A DNA stretch of 36,498 nucleotides from Streptomyces sp. WAC 04229 (GTDB taxonomy: Bacteria; Actinomycetota; Actinomycetes; Streptomycetales; Streptomycetaceae). The notes beneath the pieces were generated by a model. That model made no database searches and was not told the DNA's origin. It worked only from the letters and a program-made list of their open reading frames with translations. The position numbers were made by a program, and so were the translations under genes. The DNA lies in the NCBI RefSeq assembly GCF_003947455.1, contig NZ_QHJH01000066.1, forward strand, positions 1 through 36,498, written 5' to 3'. This document shows, one piece after another, positions 1-7,497 of the stretch (positions are counted from its first letter, which is position 1; every line of letters starts with the position of its first letter).

Positions 1-258
1 GTCCGCGGTGGCGAGGTGGGGATCGGGCGACGCCGGTGGGGTCGTCGATCCGCTCTCCGGTTCACCGGCTGGTTCGGAGCCGGAACCGGAGCCGGACCCG
101 GGGTCCGTGGCGGGGCCGGGGCGGCCGGCGGCGGCGCGGGGCGGTGCCGAGCCGAGCCGGCTGGCGAGCCAGACGGCGTCCGCGACATCCTCGGCGGTGA
201 CGTCGAGGCCGGCGCGTCGCAGTCGGCCGATCAGCTCCTCCAGCGGCGCCCCCTGCAT
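1..258 (-). CDS. SAV_2336-N-type protein, N-terminal 86 residues only
   Basis: The 5' end of a minus-strand gene that runs off the left edge. The ATG at 258-256 lies just beyond the stop of the MoxR gene (266-268), so the two are probably co-transcribed. The visible start has an acidic helical stretch (PLEELIGRLRRAGLDVT) and a DAVWLASRLG motif at about residues 27-36. That pattern is what I recognise from the SAV_2336 N-terminal domain of large Streptomyces proteins. A Gly/Ser/Pro/Glu-rich linker with repeated GSGS units follows. Such proteins are usually much longer, so most of this one is outside the window. Its company, a MoxR ATPase and a VMAP-type protease, suggests it is the third core partner of that system. 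Whether a vWA or other domain follows cannot be seen. Confidence 0.72.
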   Translation of the reverse strand, partial: MQGAPLEELIGRLRRAGLDVTAEDVADAVWLASRLGSAPPRAAAGRPGPATDPGSGSGSGSEPAGEPESGSTTPPASPDPHLATAD

Positions 259-265
259 CGGGCCC

Positions 266-1342
266 TCACCTCGACCGGTCGAGCCGCTGCATGAGCAGGT
301 CCGCGATGCGCTCGCGGGTGAGCCGTTCCGCGTGGGGCGTGTGCTGGGTGAGGAAGAGCGCGTTGAGGAGTTGGTCCGCGGCCATCACCTCGCCCGGTTC
401 CCGGTCGAGGAACCTGCCGATCAGGTCCTGTCCCGCGGCGACCCCCTCCTCGCCGAGGTGTGCTTCCACCATCGCGGTGAGCTGTTCCTCCCCCGGTGGC
501 TCCAGCTCGAGCTGGACGCAGCGCCTGAGCAGCGGCGCCGGGAAGTCCCGCTCGCCGTTGGAGGTCAGGACGATGAGGGGGAAGCTGGTGCAGGCGATGC
601 GCCCGCCGTGCACCGCGATCCGGCCGCTGTCGTGCGCGAGCACCTCGACCACGGGCTGCCGGTCGGCGACGCGTTCCAGTTCCGGGATGGCGAACTCGCC
701 CTCCTCCAGCGTGTTCAGGAGGTCGTTGGGCAGGTCGAGGTCGCTCTTGTCGAGTTCGTCGATGAGCAGGACCCGGGGCAGTTCGGAGGGCAGCAGCGCG
801 GTCCCGAGCGGTCCGAGCCGGATGTACGCGCCGATGCCCCGGTCCCTGTCCGCTCCGTCGTCCCCGTCGCTTCCGTTGCCGCCGCCGTTTCCGTCGTCGC
901 TGCCGTTTCCGTTGCCGCCGGCGCCGCGTGCGCGCTCCAACTGGACGTCCTGGAGCCGTCCGATCGCGTCGTAGCGGTACAGACCGTCCTGCAGGGTCGT
1001 CCGGCTGACGATCGGCCAGCGCAGCACCCGGCCCAGCTTCAGCTCGTGGGCGACGGCGTAGGCGAGGGTGGACTTCCCGGTGCCGGGGTTGCCGGTGACG
1101 AGGAGCGGGCGACGCAGGTAGAGGGCCGCGTTGACGGCGTCGACCTCGGCGGGGCGGGGCGCGTAGTTCTCCGCACGGCGGCGGCGGACGCCGAGCCGAC
1201 GGGCGCCGCCCGGGTCCTCCGACCCGGCCTGCGCGCCGTCCCGTCCGCGCGTGAAGTCGCGCCAGGGAGGCGGCTCCGGTAACCGCCGTACACCGTCGTG
1301 CGGCTGACCCACTCCGCGGTAGATCCGCCAGTCGTTCACCAT
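266..1342 (-). CDS. MoxR-type AAA+ ATPase
   Basis: A 358-residue AAA+ ATPase. Walker A is GNPGTGKS at about residues 84-91, Walker B is LLIDELD at 192-198, sensor 1 is VLTSNGE, and the arginine-finger region is LLRRC. The spacing fits the MoxR class, which usually acts with vWA-domain proteins as an NTP-driven switch or chaperone. The ATG at 1342-1340 was chosen because AAGGAG lies seven bases upstream; the frame stays open to 1462 but has no better start. Residues 140-167 are an unusual Gly/Asn/Asp-rich low-complexity insert between Walker A and Walker B. The gene follows the VMAP-type protease after 148 bases and ends seven bases before the SAV_2336-N-type ATG. In that context it is inferred to power the predicted conflict system. 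Its cellular target is unknown. Confidence 0.88.
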   Translation of the reverse strand: MVNDWRIYRGVGQPHDGVRRLPEPPPWRDFTRGRDGAQAGSEDPGGARRLGVRRRRAENYAPRPAEVDAVNAALYLRRPLLVTGNPGTGKSTLAYAVAHELKLGRVLRWPIVSRTTLQDGLYRYDAIGRLQDVQLERARGAGGNGNGSDDGNGGGNGSDGDDGADRDRGIGAYIRLGPLGTALLPSELPRVLLIDELDKSDLDLPNDLLNTLEEGEFAIPELERVADRQPVVEVLAHDSGRIAVHGGRIACTSFPLIVLTSNGERDFPAPLLRRCVQLELEPPGEEQLTAMVEAHLGEEGVAAGQDLIGRFLDREPGEVMAADQLLNALFLTQHTPHAERLTRERIADLLMQRLDRSR

Positions 1343-1490
1343 GGGCTCCTTCCGGCTCTGGTGATCCTGCAGCGGTCCGGGCCGTTCGAGTACGACGTTA
1401 CCGTCCGGCCCCCGGGCCCGCCGAGACTCCCGGACGCTCCTGCTTTCCCGATACCCGGACACCGGGGAAGCGGCGTCTCGTGATGCGGCA

Positions 1491-3596
1491 TCAGGCGGTC
1501 CGGGGTCCGGCGAGCGGAGGCGGCCGCATCGTCTCCGCCCCGTACGGTGGACGGTCCGGGGGGTCGAAGAGGACGGCGATCCTGCCCGTGAGTTCCTCGC
1601 TCAGGGCGATGTCGGGGTCCGAGGCACCGATGCGCTGGTCGCGGACGTGCGCGTGCAGGCCCTCGGCGTGGCCCGCGAGGGACAGCAGGCGGGCGGCGTT
1701 CCGGTGGAACGCCCGGCACCCGTCGTGGTCGTGGCCGTCTCTGCGCCACAGCACCAGGGGGTGTCCGGCGGCGAGGGCGACGTCCATGGCCTCCCGCCCG
1801 GCGCCGCTTCCGACGGGCCCGCAGAAGACCGGCACGCAGCCGTCGGCGCTGCCCGACAGCCGGCGGAACGTGCCGAGCCTGCTCTCCCGGCGCCCGCCGG
1901 ACTCGTGCCCGGTGTCCGTCGACTCGCCGCGCAGCGGGATGCCGGAGAGCGGCCCCCGCGCGGTGGCCGTCCAGCGCCGGCGCCATTCGGGGATCGGTGC
2001 CTTGGCGTTGCGGCGGCGGTCGCGGAGCAGAACGGTACGGCGCAGTCCGAGCGGCATGGACTGCTCGTCGAAGAGATCGGTCTCCTCGTACTCGCCCGGC
2101 TCACCGGATGCGACGTCCCTCTCGGGGACGAGCCGCCACTCGTCTATCGGCTCGTCGAGCAGTGCGCGAGGCAGGAACGCCTCGACCACCGCCAGGTGTT
2201 CACCGCGGTCGCCCAGCCGCAGCGCTTCGGCCAACGGCTCCCTCAGGTACTCCTGGAGTTCGTGGCGCCGTACACCGAGGTCGTTGCTGTAGAGGGGGGT
2301 GACGTCCCGGCCGTCGTACAGGAGTCGCACGCTCAGCGGGTAGCGCTCCCCGTAGACCGGCTCCCCGATGTCGACGAGCACGTCGGCCCCGGTGCGGGCC
2401 GGCGTCTCGCGCGCGAGGACGGGACCGGCGGACCGGGCGGCGGCCGGTTCGCGCACGTCGCCGAGCAGCCGGTCGATGTCCTCGCGGATCACCGGCTGGG
2501 CGTACAGGACCGCCTGCTCCCCGATCCACCGGGTGAAGTCCCGCAGCCGCTCCGGGTCGGTGCCGCCCGGGCGTTCCAGCACGGTGTGCCGGGCCACCTT
2601 GGCCGCGTACAGCAGTACGGCGTCCAGGTCGAGTTCGGGCCTGCCTGTTTTGTCGCCGAGGTCGCGCAGCCCGTGCAGCAGGGCCGCGCCCTCCCGCCAG
2701 GTGCGCGGGTCCTCGGGGAAGGGGGACCGGAAGTCCGACTGCACCACGCGGGACTTGGCCTCCTGCACGAGGTCCACGATCTCCCCCGGACCGCTGGGCG
2801 GCGGCAGCTGGGCGAGGTGGCCGTAGAGGTGGAGGCGCTGGGCGGGGTTGAGGATACCGGGGGTGCCGGGGTCGCGCAACCCGGTCTGGACACGCGTCCA
2901 GTCGGTGTCCGCTCCGGGCCGGTTGAAGCGGGCGAGGTGGTGCAGGTCGTGCTCGCGCATGACGGTGTGCAGGATGTCGCCCCCGGGCACGTCGTGCAGT
3001 TCGCGCAGCGCGGTGACGGGGACGGCGGCCCCCTCGGACTGCCGGACGCCCTTGTTCATGCCGATGACGGAGCCGTGGCGCAGGTCGACGACGGGCCCGC
3101 CGGACAGGCCCTCGACCGGGAGGGCGCCGGTGAGCAGCAGGGCCTTGCCGTCCCGGCCGCTGGCCTCACCGACGCCGTGCCGGAGGCCGAGGGCGCCGGT
3201 CTGCCGCGACCAGCCGTGCAGCGAGACCGGGGCGGGGATGGTCGGCGCGCGATCGCTCAGCCAGACGCAAGGGGCGTCGTCCGCGCCGTGCACCCGGACG
3301 AGCGCGATGTCCGGGAACCCCCAGCGCCCGCGGCCCGCGTGCGCGGGCTCGGGCCGCGGTTTGGCGAGCACCACCTCGCCCGTGGTGGTGCCGCCCTGCC
3401 AGGTGACCCCGACGGGGCTGCGACTACGCCACACCTCCGCTCCCCCCTTCCCCACGACGTGGGCACAGGTCAACAGCCAGCCCGGCGCTATGAAGAATCC
3501 CGATCCCCAGTATTCGCCACGCTCCGGTGCATACCCGTCACCCGGTGCGACGATGCGCGCGAGCGAGGGGCGCACCAGCTCTTCGAGGGCGCTCAT
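1491..3596 (-). CDS. Trypsin-like serine protease with VMAP-type C-terminal region
   Basis: A 701-residue protein. Residues 1-200 are a trypsin-like protease with a complete triad: His46 (LTCAHVVG), Asp96 (FPDIALVRV) and Ser165 (VEGLSGGPVVD). There is no signal peptide, so it should act in the cytoplasm. Residues about 220-380 are alpha-helical and charged. Residues about 400-680 resemble the VMAP-C domain, including a VEAFLPRALLDEPIDEW segment typical of that family. VMAP proteins (vWA-MoxR-associated proteins) were predicted by comparative genomics to be the sensor or effector part of NTP-dependent conflict systems. The ATG at 3596 overlaps the stop of the upstream Trypco1 gene (ATGA), so the two are translationally coupled. 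The MoxR gene follows. The substrate is unknown. The catalytic-triad call is firm; the VMAP assignment is by pattern only. Confidence 0.85.
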   Translation of the reverse strand: MSALEELVRPSLARIVAPGDGYAPERGEYWGSGFFIAPGWLLTCAHVVGKGGAEVWRSRSPVGVTWQGGTTTGEVVLAKPRPEPAHAGRGRWGFPDIALVRVHGADDAPCVWLSDRAPTIPAPVSLHGWSRQTGALGLRHGVGEASGRDGKALLLTGALPVEGLSGGPVVDLRHGSVIGMNKGVRQSEGAAVPVTALRELHDVPGGDILHTVMREHDLHHLARFNRPGADTDWTRVQTGLRDPGTPGILNPAQRLHLYGHLAQLPPPSGPGEIVDLVQEAKSRVVQSDFRSPFPEDPRTWREGAALLHGLRDLGDKTGRPELDLDAVLLYAAKVARHTVLERPGGTDPERLRDFTRWIGEQAVLYAQPVIREDIDRLLGDVREPAAARSAGPVLARETPARTGADVLVDIGEPVYGERYPLSVRLLYDGRDVTPLYSNDLGVRRHELQEYLREPLAEALRLGDRGEHLAVVEAFLPRALLDEPIDEWRLVPERDVASGEPGEYEETDLFDEQSMPLGLRRTVLLRDRRRNAKAPIPEWRRRWTATARGPLSGIPLRGESTDTGHESGGRRESRLGTFRRLSGSADGCVPVFCGPVGSGAGREAMDVALAAGHPLVLWRRDGHDHDGCRAFHRNAARLLSLAGHAEGLHAHVRDQRIGASDPDIALSEELTGRIAVLFDPPDRPPYGAETMRPPPLAGPRTA

Positions 3597-4000
3597 ACGG
3601 CCCCGGACGCCGGAGGTCCGGGCGGGGGAACGGCACCGCCTTCCGGTCCGGGTCGCGGCGCGCCGTCCCGGCGGGCGGGTTCGGTCCAGGTCAACGACAC
3701 GTTCAGCGACGCGTTGCCGCCGCCTCCCGCGATCGCGGCCACGACGCTGCCGGCCTGCGCCGACAGCTCGATGCCGAAGCCGACGGAGACCTCGACGGAT
3801 TCCTGGGTGTCCAGTCCGGCGCGCAGGGAGCGCACGACACCACCGACCGTGCCGGCGAGGCCCCCCGCCATGTCGATGACGCGGTCCCGTACTCCGGTGT
3901 CCTCGAAGCCGTCCCCGGACGTCCCGTCGTCGGGCGCACTCACCCTGGCCCAGACGACGGTCCCGTCGTCGAGCCGTACCTGTTCGATCCCCCCGGCCAC
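3593..4000 (-). CDS. Trypco1-type (CU044_2847 family) small protein
   Basis: A 135-residue protein that starts at GTG 4000-3998, the only reasonable start before its conserved beginning (IEQVRLDDGTVVWARVS). The frame upstream is open but has no family resemblance. The core contains a predicted helix (AGGLAGTVGGVVRSLRAGL) followed by SVEVSVGFGIELSAQAGSVVAAIAG and SLNVSLTWTEP. That 'FGI.LSA.AG..' plus 'LTW' arrangement is characteristic of the Trypco1 domain, named for co-occurrence with trypsin-like proteases. The last 25 residues are a Pro/Gly-rich tail. Its stop overlaps the protease ATG by four bases, which strongly supports a joint function. The molecular role of the domain is not known; it may be a partner or pseudo-substrate of the adjacent protease. 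Confidence 0.8.
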   Translation of the reverse strand: MAGGIEQVRLDDGTVVWARVSAPDDGTSGDGFEDTGVRDRVIDMAGGLAGTVGGVVRSLRAGLDTQESVEVSVGFGIELSAQAGSVVAAIAGGGGNASLNVSLTWTEPARRDGAPRPGPEGGAVPPPGPPASGAV

Positions 4001-4112
4001 GGCGCCCCCGTCCGTTCGCTTCCGGCTCCCCCGCTGCTGTGGAGGTCTCTTACCCCAACGGGGGGAGCAGGCTAAACCCCTGGCCGTGCCGGGAGCTTCA
4101 CGCCGAGTGGCC

Positions 4113-4298
4113 CTACTCCTCGTCCTCGTCCTCGTCGTCCAGCCGGGCGAGCCAGGTGGCCAGGCGCTCGACGGGCACCTCGAAGTCCGGGTTGAGGTCG
4201 ACGAACGTACGCAGCTGTTCGGCGAGCCACTCGAAGGTGACCTCCTCCTCGCCGCGCCGCTTCTCCAGTTCCTCGATGCCGCGGTCGGTGAAGTACAT
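4113..4298 (-). CDS. DUF6104 family small acidic protein
   Basis: A 61-residue protein (MYFTDRGIEELEKRRGEE...) rich in Glu and Asp, with a run of alternating D and E at the C-terminus. AGGAGA lies seven bases before the ATG at 4298; an in-frame ATG at 4352 would add 18 unlike residues and was not used. I recognise it as the small Streptomyces family DUF6104, which has no known function. It sits about 110 bases upstream of the Trypco1 start on the same strand. It could be co-transcribed with the conflict genes, but the family is widespread in streptomycetes and the link may be accidental. No membrane segment or cysteine cluster is visible. Confidence 0.85.
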   Translation of the reverse strand: MYFTDRGIEELEKRRGEEEVTFEWLAEQLRTFVDLNPDFEVPVERLATWLARLDDEDEDEE

Positions 4299-4517
4299 GT
4301 GGCGTTCTCCTGCGTGCGTCCGTGTTCCGAATCCGCCCCCAAGCCTATGCAAACGGCACCGCGCGGGCGCCGTGCGCCCCAGGCCGGGGGCGGAGCCCGG
4401 CGGTCCGCCGGGCGTCGGGCGGGCGCGTTCACGGCAACCGACTCCACGGCTGAGGCGGTGACAAGCCGGGGCAGACCGAACCGTTCCGGCCGATCACCGA
4501 TCAGCAGAACGGATGTC

Positions 4518-4545
4518 TTGACTTTCCGTGCCCGCGATATATCGT
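4518..4545 (+). promoter_or_regulatory. Candidate promoter with PadR-type palindrome
   Basis: A TTGACT -35-like element (4518-4523) is followed after 16 bases by TATCGT (4540-4545), which fits a vegetative -10. The -10 sits in a perfect 10-base palindrome, CGATATATCG (4535-4544), and a further CGATAT half lies at 4561-4566. PadR regulators often autoregulate through AT-rich palindromes, and the PadR gene is second in this operon, so the palindrome is a plausible operator. No binding data. Confidence 0.5.
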
Positions 4546-4594
4546 GAATGGCGGAGGACGCGATATGGCGCGTTCGGTCGAGGAGGTCTGCACC

Positions 4595-5545
4595 ATGTCC
4601 GAGTGGTCCGTCGCGGAGCCCGGAAAACTCACCTTCGACGAGTCCGTGAGCCGCCTGCACGTACGCATCGTCAACGGAACGGTGAACGTCGTGGGCACGG
4701 ACGAGGGTTCCGCCCGTCTGGAGGTCTCCGAGATCGAGGGACCGCCCCTGATCGTCACCCATGAGGACGGCGCGCTCACCGTGGCCTACGAGGACCTGCC
4801 CTGGAAGGGCTTCCTCAAGTGGCTCGACCGCAAGGGCTGGCGCCGCAGCGCGGTGGTCTCCCTGGCGGTGCCGACCGGCACCCGCGTGGAGGTGGGCGCG
4901 GTCAGCGCCGCGGCCGTCGTCTCCGGGCTCGACGGGCACGCCGAGGTGAGGGGCGTCTCCGGCGACACCACCCTGGTGAGCCTCGCGGGCCCGGTCCGCG
5001 CGGACACCGTCTCGGGGAGCGTGGAGGCCCAGGCCCTCACCGGAGACCTGCGCTTCAACTCCGTCTCCGGTGACCTGACGGTGGTGGAGGCGGGTTCCTC
5101 CGTGCGGGCGGACTCCGTGAGCGGATCGATGATCGTCGACCTGGACCCGGCCGGCGGACCCACCGACATCAGCCTGACCAGCGTCTCGGGCGAGATCGCC
5201 ATCCGGCTGCCCCAGCCCGCCGACGCCCGGGTGGAGGCCAACACCGCCAGCGGCGCGGTCTCCAGCGCCTTCGAGGACCTCCGGGTGGGCGGCCAGTGGG
5301 GCGCCAAGCGGATCACCGGGCGCCTCGGCGCGGGCAACGGACGGCTGAAGGCCACCACGATCTCCGGCTCGATCGCCCTGCTGCGGCGGCCGGGCCCGGC
5401 GGACACTCCGTGGGAGCGGGAGCCGCGGGACACCGGCCCGGCGCACGACGCGCCGGGTGACTCGGGGGACAATTCCGCTGCCGTCCGGGACCACGGCGAC
5501 ACCGCCGCCCCGTCGGACGGCACGACCGACAAGAAGGTGCTCTGA
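4595..5545 (+). CDS. DUF4097 family beta-repeat protein
   Basis: A 316-residue protein built of repeated short beta motifs (VSG..T.VSL.G, VSGSVEAQ, SVSGDL, SVSGSM, SVSGEI), the right-handed beta-repeat pattern of DUF4097/DUF4098 'adhesin-like' proteins. No signal peptide or membrane segment is visible. The ATG at 4595 has GAGGAGG eight bases upstream and gives the usual family start (MSEWSVAEPGKL). An in-frame ATG at 4565 also has a Shine-Dalgarno match and cannot be excluded. The stop is one base before the PadR ATG, so the pair is translationally linked. In Firmicutes, DUF4097 proteins accompany regulators and membrane stress proteins; the role here is not known. The tail after residue 280 is Pro/Asp-rich and probably disordered. 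Confidence 0.88.
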   Translation: MSEWSVAEPGKLTFDESVSRLHVRIVNGTVNVVGTDEGSARLEVSEIEGPPLIVTHEDGALTVAYEDLPWKGFLKWLDRKGWRRSAVVSLAVPTGTRVEVGAVSAAAVVSGLDGHAEVRGVSGDTTLVSLAGPVRADTVSGSVEAQALTGDLRFNSVSGDLTVVEAGSSVRADSVSGSMIVDLDPAGGPTDISLTSVSGEIAIRLPQPADARVEANTASGAVSSAFEDLRVGGQWGAKRITGRLGAGNGRLKATTISGSIALLRRPGPADTPWEREPRDTGPAHDAPGDSGDNSAAVRDHGDTAAPSDGTTDKKVL

Positions 5546-5546
5546 C

Positions 5547-6602
5547 ATGCCCCCCGTCTTCGCCCACGGCCGACTGCGCCTCTACCTCCTCAAGCTCCTG
5601 GACGAGGCCCCGCGCCACGGCTACGAGGTGATCCGGCTCCTCGAAGAGCGCTTCCAGGGCCTCTACGCCCCGTCGGCGGGCACGGTGTACCCGCGCCTGG
5701 CCAAGCTGGAGGCCGAGGGACTGGTCACCCACACCACCGAGGGCGGACGCAAGGTGTACGCCATCACGGACGCCGGCCGTGCCGAGCTGGCCGAGCGCAG
5801 CGGCGAGCTGGCCGATCTGGAGCTGGAGATCCGGGAGTCGGTCGCCGAGCTGGCCGCCGAGATCCGGGCCGACGTGCGCGGCGCGGCGGGAGACCTGCGC
5901 CGGGAGATGCGGGCCGCGGCCAGCGCGGCGCGCCAGGGCGCCGGATCGAGGACGCAGGACGAGTCGGGCGCGACCGGGGGCGTCGACGACAAGGAGGCCT
6001 GGCGGGCCGCCAAGGAGGAGATGCGCCGGGTCAAGCAGGAGTGGAAGGAGCAGGCCCGCCGCGCCAAGGACGAGAGCAGGCGCGCCCGCGACGAGGCCCA
6101 GCGGGCCCGGCGTCAGGCCAAGGAGGCCCAGGAGCGGGCGCGGACCCAGGCACAGGAGGAGGTGCAGCGCATCGCCCAGCGGGTCCAGGAGCAGGTGCAG
6201 GACCACTTCTCGCGGGGCGACTGGCCCACGGGACTGCGCGAGGGGCTGAGCGAACTGGCGAAGGAGGTCGGCGACTTCGGCAAGGACTTCGGGAAGGAGT
6301 TCGGCAAGGACTGGGGCTTCGGCCGCACCGACGCGGGCTCCACCACCCCCCGGCCCGAGTACTCCGCCACCGCCGAGGACTTCCCCGCCGGATACGCCCC
6401 GGCCTGGGCCCACGAGGACACCGCGGACTCCACCGGGGACCCGGCCCGTGACCTGGACCGGCTGCTCGACCGCTTCCGGGACGACATCCGCGACGCCGCC
6501 CGGGACCGAGGCGTCACGCCCGACCAGCTCCGTGACGCCCGTCGTCAGTTGTCGGCGGCGGCGGCGCACATCGGGGCGATTCTGCGGACGCCGAAGGCCT
6601 GA
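5547..6602 (+). CDS. PadR family regulator with long coiled-coil tail
   Basis: A 351-residue protein. Residues 1-85 are a PadR winged helix: RLYLLKLLDEAPRHGYEVIRLL, then SAGTVYPRLAKLEAEGLV, then a wing (GGRKVYAITDAGRAEL). Residues about 90-240 are an extended, highly charged helical region with alternating Lys/Arg and Glu/Ala, very likely a coiled coil. That is far longer than the short dimerisation helix of ordinary PadR proteins (about 110-180 residues). A Gly/Phe/Lys repeat (FGKDFGKEFGKDWGFG) and a second helical segment (DLDRLLDRFRDDIRDAARDRGV) follow. It shares an operon with the DUF4097 gene and is probably an autoregulator acting on the palindrome before that gene. The tail may sense a partner or bridge operators; that is inference. 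Confidence 0.9.
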   Translation: MPPVFAHGRLRLYLLKLLDEAPRHGYEVIRLLEERFQGLYAPSAGTVYPRLAKLEAEGLVTHTTEGGRKVYAITDAGRAELAERSGELADLELEIRESVAELAAEIRADVRGAAGDLRREMRAAASAARQGAGSRTQDESGATGGVDDKEAWRAAKEEMRRVKQEWKEQARRAKDESRRARDEAQRARRQAKEAQERARTQAQEEVQRIAQRVQEQVQDHFSRGDWPTGLREGLSELAKEVGDFGKDFGKEFGKDWGFGRTDAGSTTPRPEYSATAEDFPAGYAPAWAHEDTADSTGDPARDLDRLLDRFRDDIRDAARDRGVTPDQLRDARRQLSAAAAHIGAILRTPKA

Positions 6603-6615
6603 CCTCCGGGACACG

Positions 6616-6638
6616 GCCCCCGGCACCCGGCCGGGGGC
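6616..6638. terminator. Hairpin terminator between convergent genes
   Basis: GCCCCCGG (6616-6623) pairs perfectly with CCGGGGGC (6631-6638) around a seven-base loop, without a U tract, as is common in Streptomyces. It lies between the padR stop (6602) and the stop of the minus-strand Clp-N gene (6660) and may serve both. Confidence 0.6.
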
Positions 6639-6659
6639 GTCGGACGCGGGACGCCGGGC

Positions 6660-7232
6660 TCAGGCGGCGCCCGCGCCCTCACCGGAGTCGTCGCCCAGCA
6701 CCCTGGTCAGCGACGCGTGGGTCACCCCGTGGTCGGCGAGCACCTCCGCGGGCACACCGGGGCGGATCGTCAGCGCGAGGAGGAGATGCTCGTCCCCGAT
6801 GCGCCGGTCGTGCCGGGCGACGGCGACCCGCAGCGCCTTCTCCAGCACCTCCTTGGCGCCCCGGTCGAAGCCGCGGTGCCCGGACCAGCGGCGTCCGCCC
6901 TTCCGCTCGCCGGACATGACCCCGACACCGTGCACCTCCTCCACCCGGGCGACGACCTCAGAGACGTCGATGCCCAGTCCGGCGAGGGCATCGGTCTCGG
7001 CCTGCGTCAGACCGGCCCGGCGCCGCGCCTGAGCCAGCGCCCGCCGCACCGAGTCCCGGCGCTCACCGCCGGCCCCGAGTGCCGTCAGCGCGAAGGAGGC
7101 CCGGCTGCCCTCCCGGTCCAGCAGGGCGAGCAGCAGGTGTCCGGTGTCGACGGTCCGCGCATCCGCGGCCTCGGCGTGCTCGACGGCCCCCTGCACGACC
7201 GCTCGGGCGTCCTTCGTGAATCGCTCGAACAT
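6660..7232 (-). CDS. Clp-N domain protein without ATPase
   Basis: A 190-residue protein made of two Clp amino-terminal repeats. The first is MFERFTKDARAVVQGAVEHA...TGHLLLALLDREGS; the second is FDRGAKEVLEKALRVAVAR...GDEHLLLALTIRPGV. In ClpA/ClpC these repeats bind adaptors or substrates, but no Walker motif follows here, so this is a stand-alone N-domain protein. GGGAGG lies six bases before the ATG at 7232. That ATG overlaps the stop of the upstream HTH gene (ATGA), so the two are translationally coupled. It may act as an adaptor or competitor for ClpC, or sense damaged protein for the HTH partner. These roles are inference. Confidence 0.88.
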   Translation of the reverse strand: MFERFTKDARAVVQGAVEHAEAADARTVDTGHLLLALLDREGSRASFALTALGAGGERRDSVRRALAQARRRAGLTQAETDALAGLGIDVSEVVARVEEVHGVGVMSGERKGGRRWSGHRGFDRGAKEVLEKALRVAVARHDRRIGDEHLLLALTIRPGVPAEVLADHGVTHASLTRVLGDDSGEGAGAA

Positions 7233-7441
7233 CAATGCCTCCCGTACTTCTTGTGCACGGCCTGCCTGCTGACTCCGAGCTCCGTGGCGATCTCCTGCCA
7301 CGACCAGCCCTGGTGGCGCGCGCTGCGCACCTGCACCGACTCCAGCTGCTCCAGCAGCCTCCGCAGTGCGGCGACGGCCCGCAGCCCGACCCTGGGGTCG
7401 CGGTCACCCGCACGCGTGGCGAGATCCGTTGCTTCGCTCAT
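7232..7441 (-). CDS. Small HTH protein coupled to Clp-N protein
   Basis: A 69-residue protein with a helix-turn-helix at its C-terminal end (about residues 44-66: WSWQEIATELGVSRQAVHKKYG). The N-terminal half is helical and Arg/Leu-rich (RVGLRAVAALRRLLEQLESV) and could dimerise. The ATG at 7441 lies directly at the predicted transcription start, so the mRNA is probably leaderless; an upstream in-frame ATG at 7477 would fall inside the -35 element and was rejected. Two near-identical inverted repeats overlap the promoter, and this small protein is the obvious candidate to bind them and autoregulate itself and the Clp-N gene. No close named relative is recognised. Confidence 0.85.
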   Translation of the reverse strand: MSEATDLATRAGDRDPRVGLRAVAALRRLLEQLESVQVRSARHQGWSWQEIATELGVSRQAVHKKYGRH

Positions 7442-7444
7442 GCA

Positions 7445-7489
7445 TGTCAACTTAGATTGACACCTCCGCGATGTCAATCCAGGTTGACG
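7445..7489 (-). promoter_or_regulatory. Leaderless promoter with two TGTCAA-N6-TTGAC(A/G) inverted repeats
   Basis: On the minus strand, TTGACA (7477-7472), a 17-base spacer and TAAGTT (7454-7449) form a near-consensus promoter whose start point falls at 7442-7441, the A of the HTH ATG. Two inverted repeats with six-base centres overlap it: TGTCAA/TTGACA at 7445-7462 and TGTCAA/TTGACG at 7472-7489. They are offset by 27 bases. One covers the -10 and the other the -35, which suits repression. Confidence 0.75.
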
Positions 7490-7497
7490 TCGCGGGG

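Noticed and set aside
838..930. Short tandem triplets that might suggest a repeat array or CRISPR
   Set aside because: No spacer-repeat structure; they encode the Gly/Asn/Asp insert of the MoxR ATPase.
1647..4547. A 966-codon plus-strand frame opposite the protease and Trypco1 genes
   Set aside because: Antisense shadow of well-supported genes; no domain.
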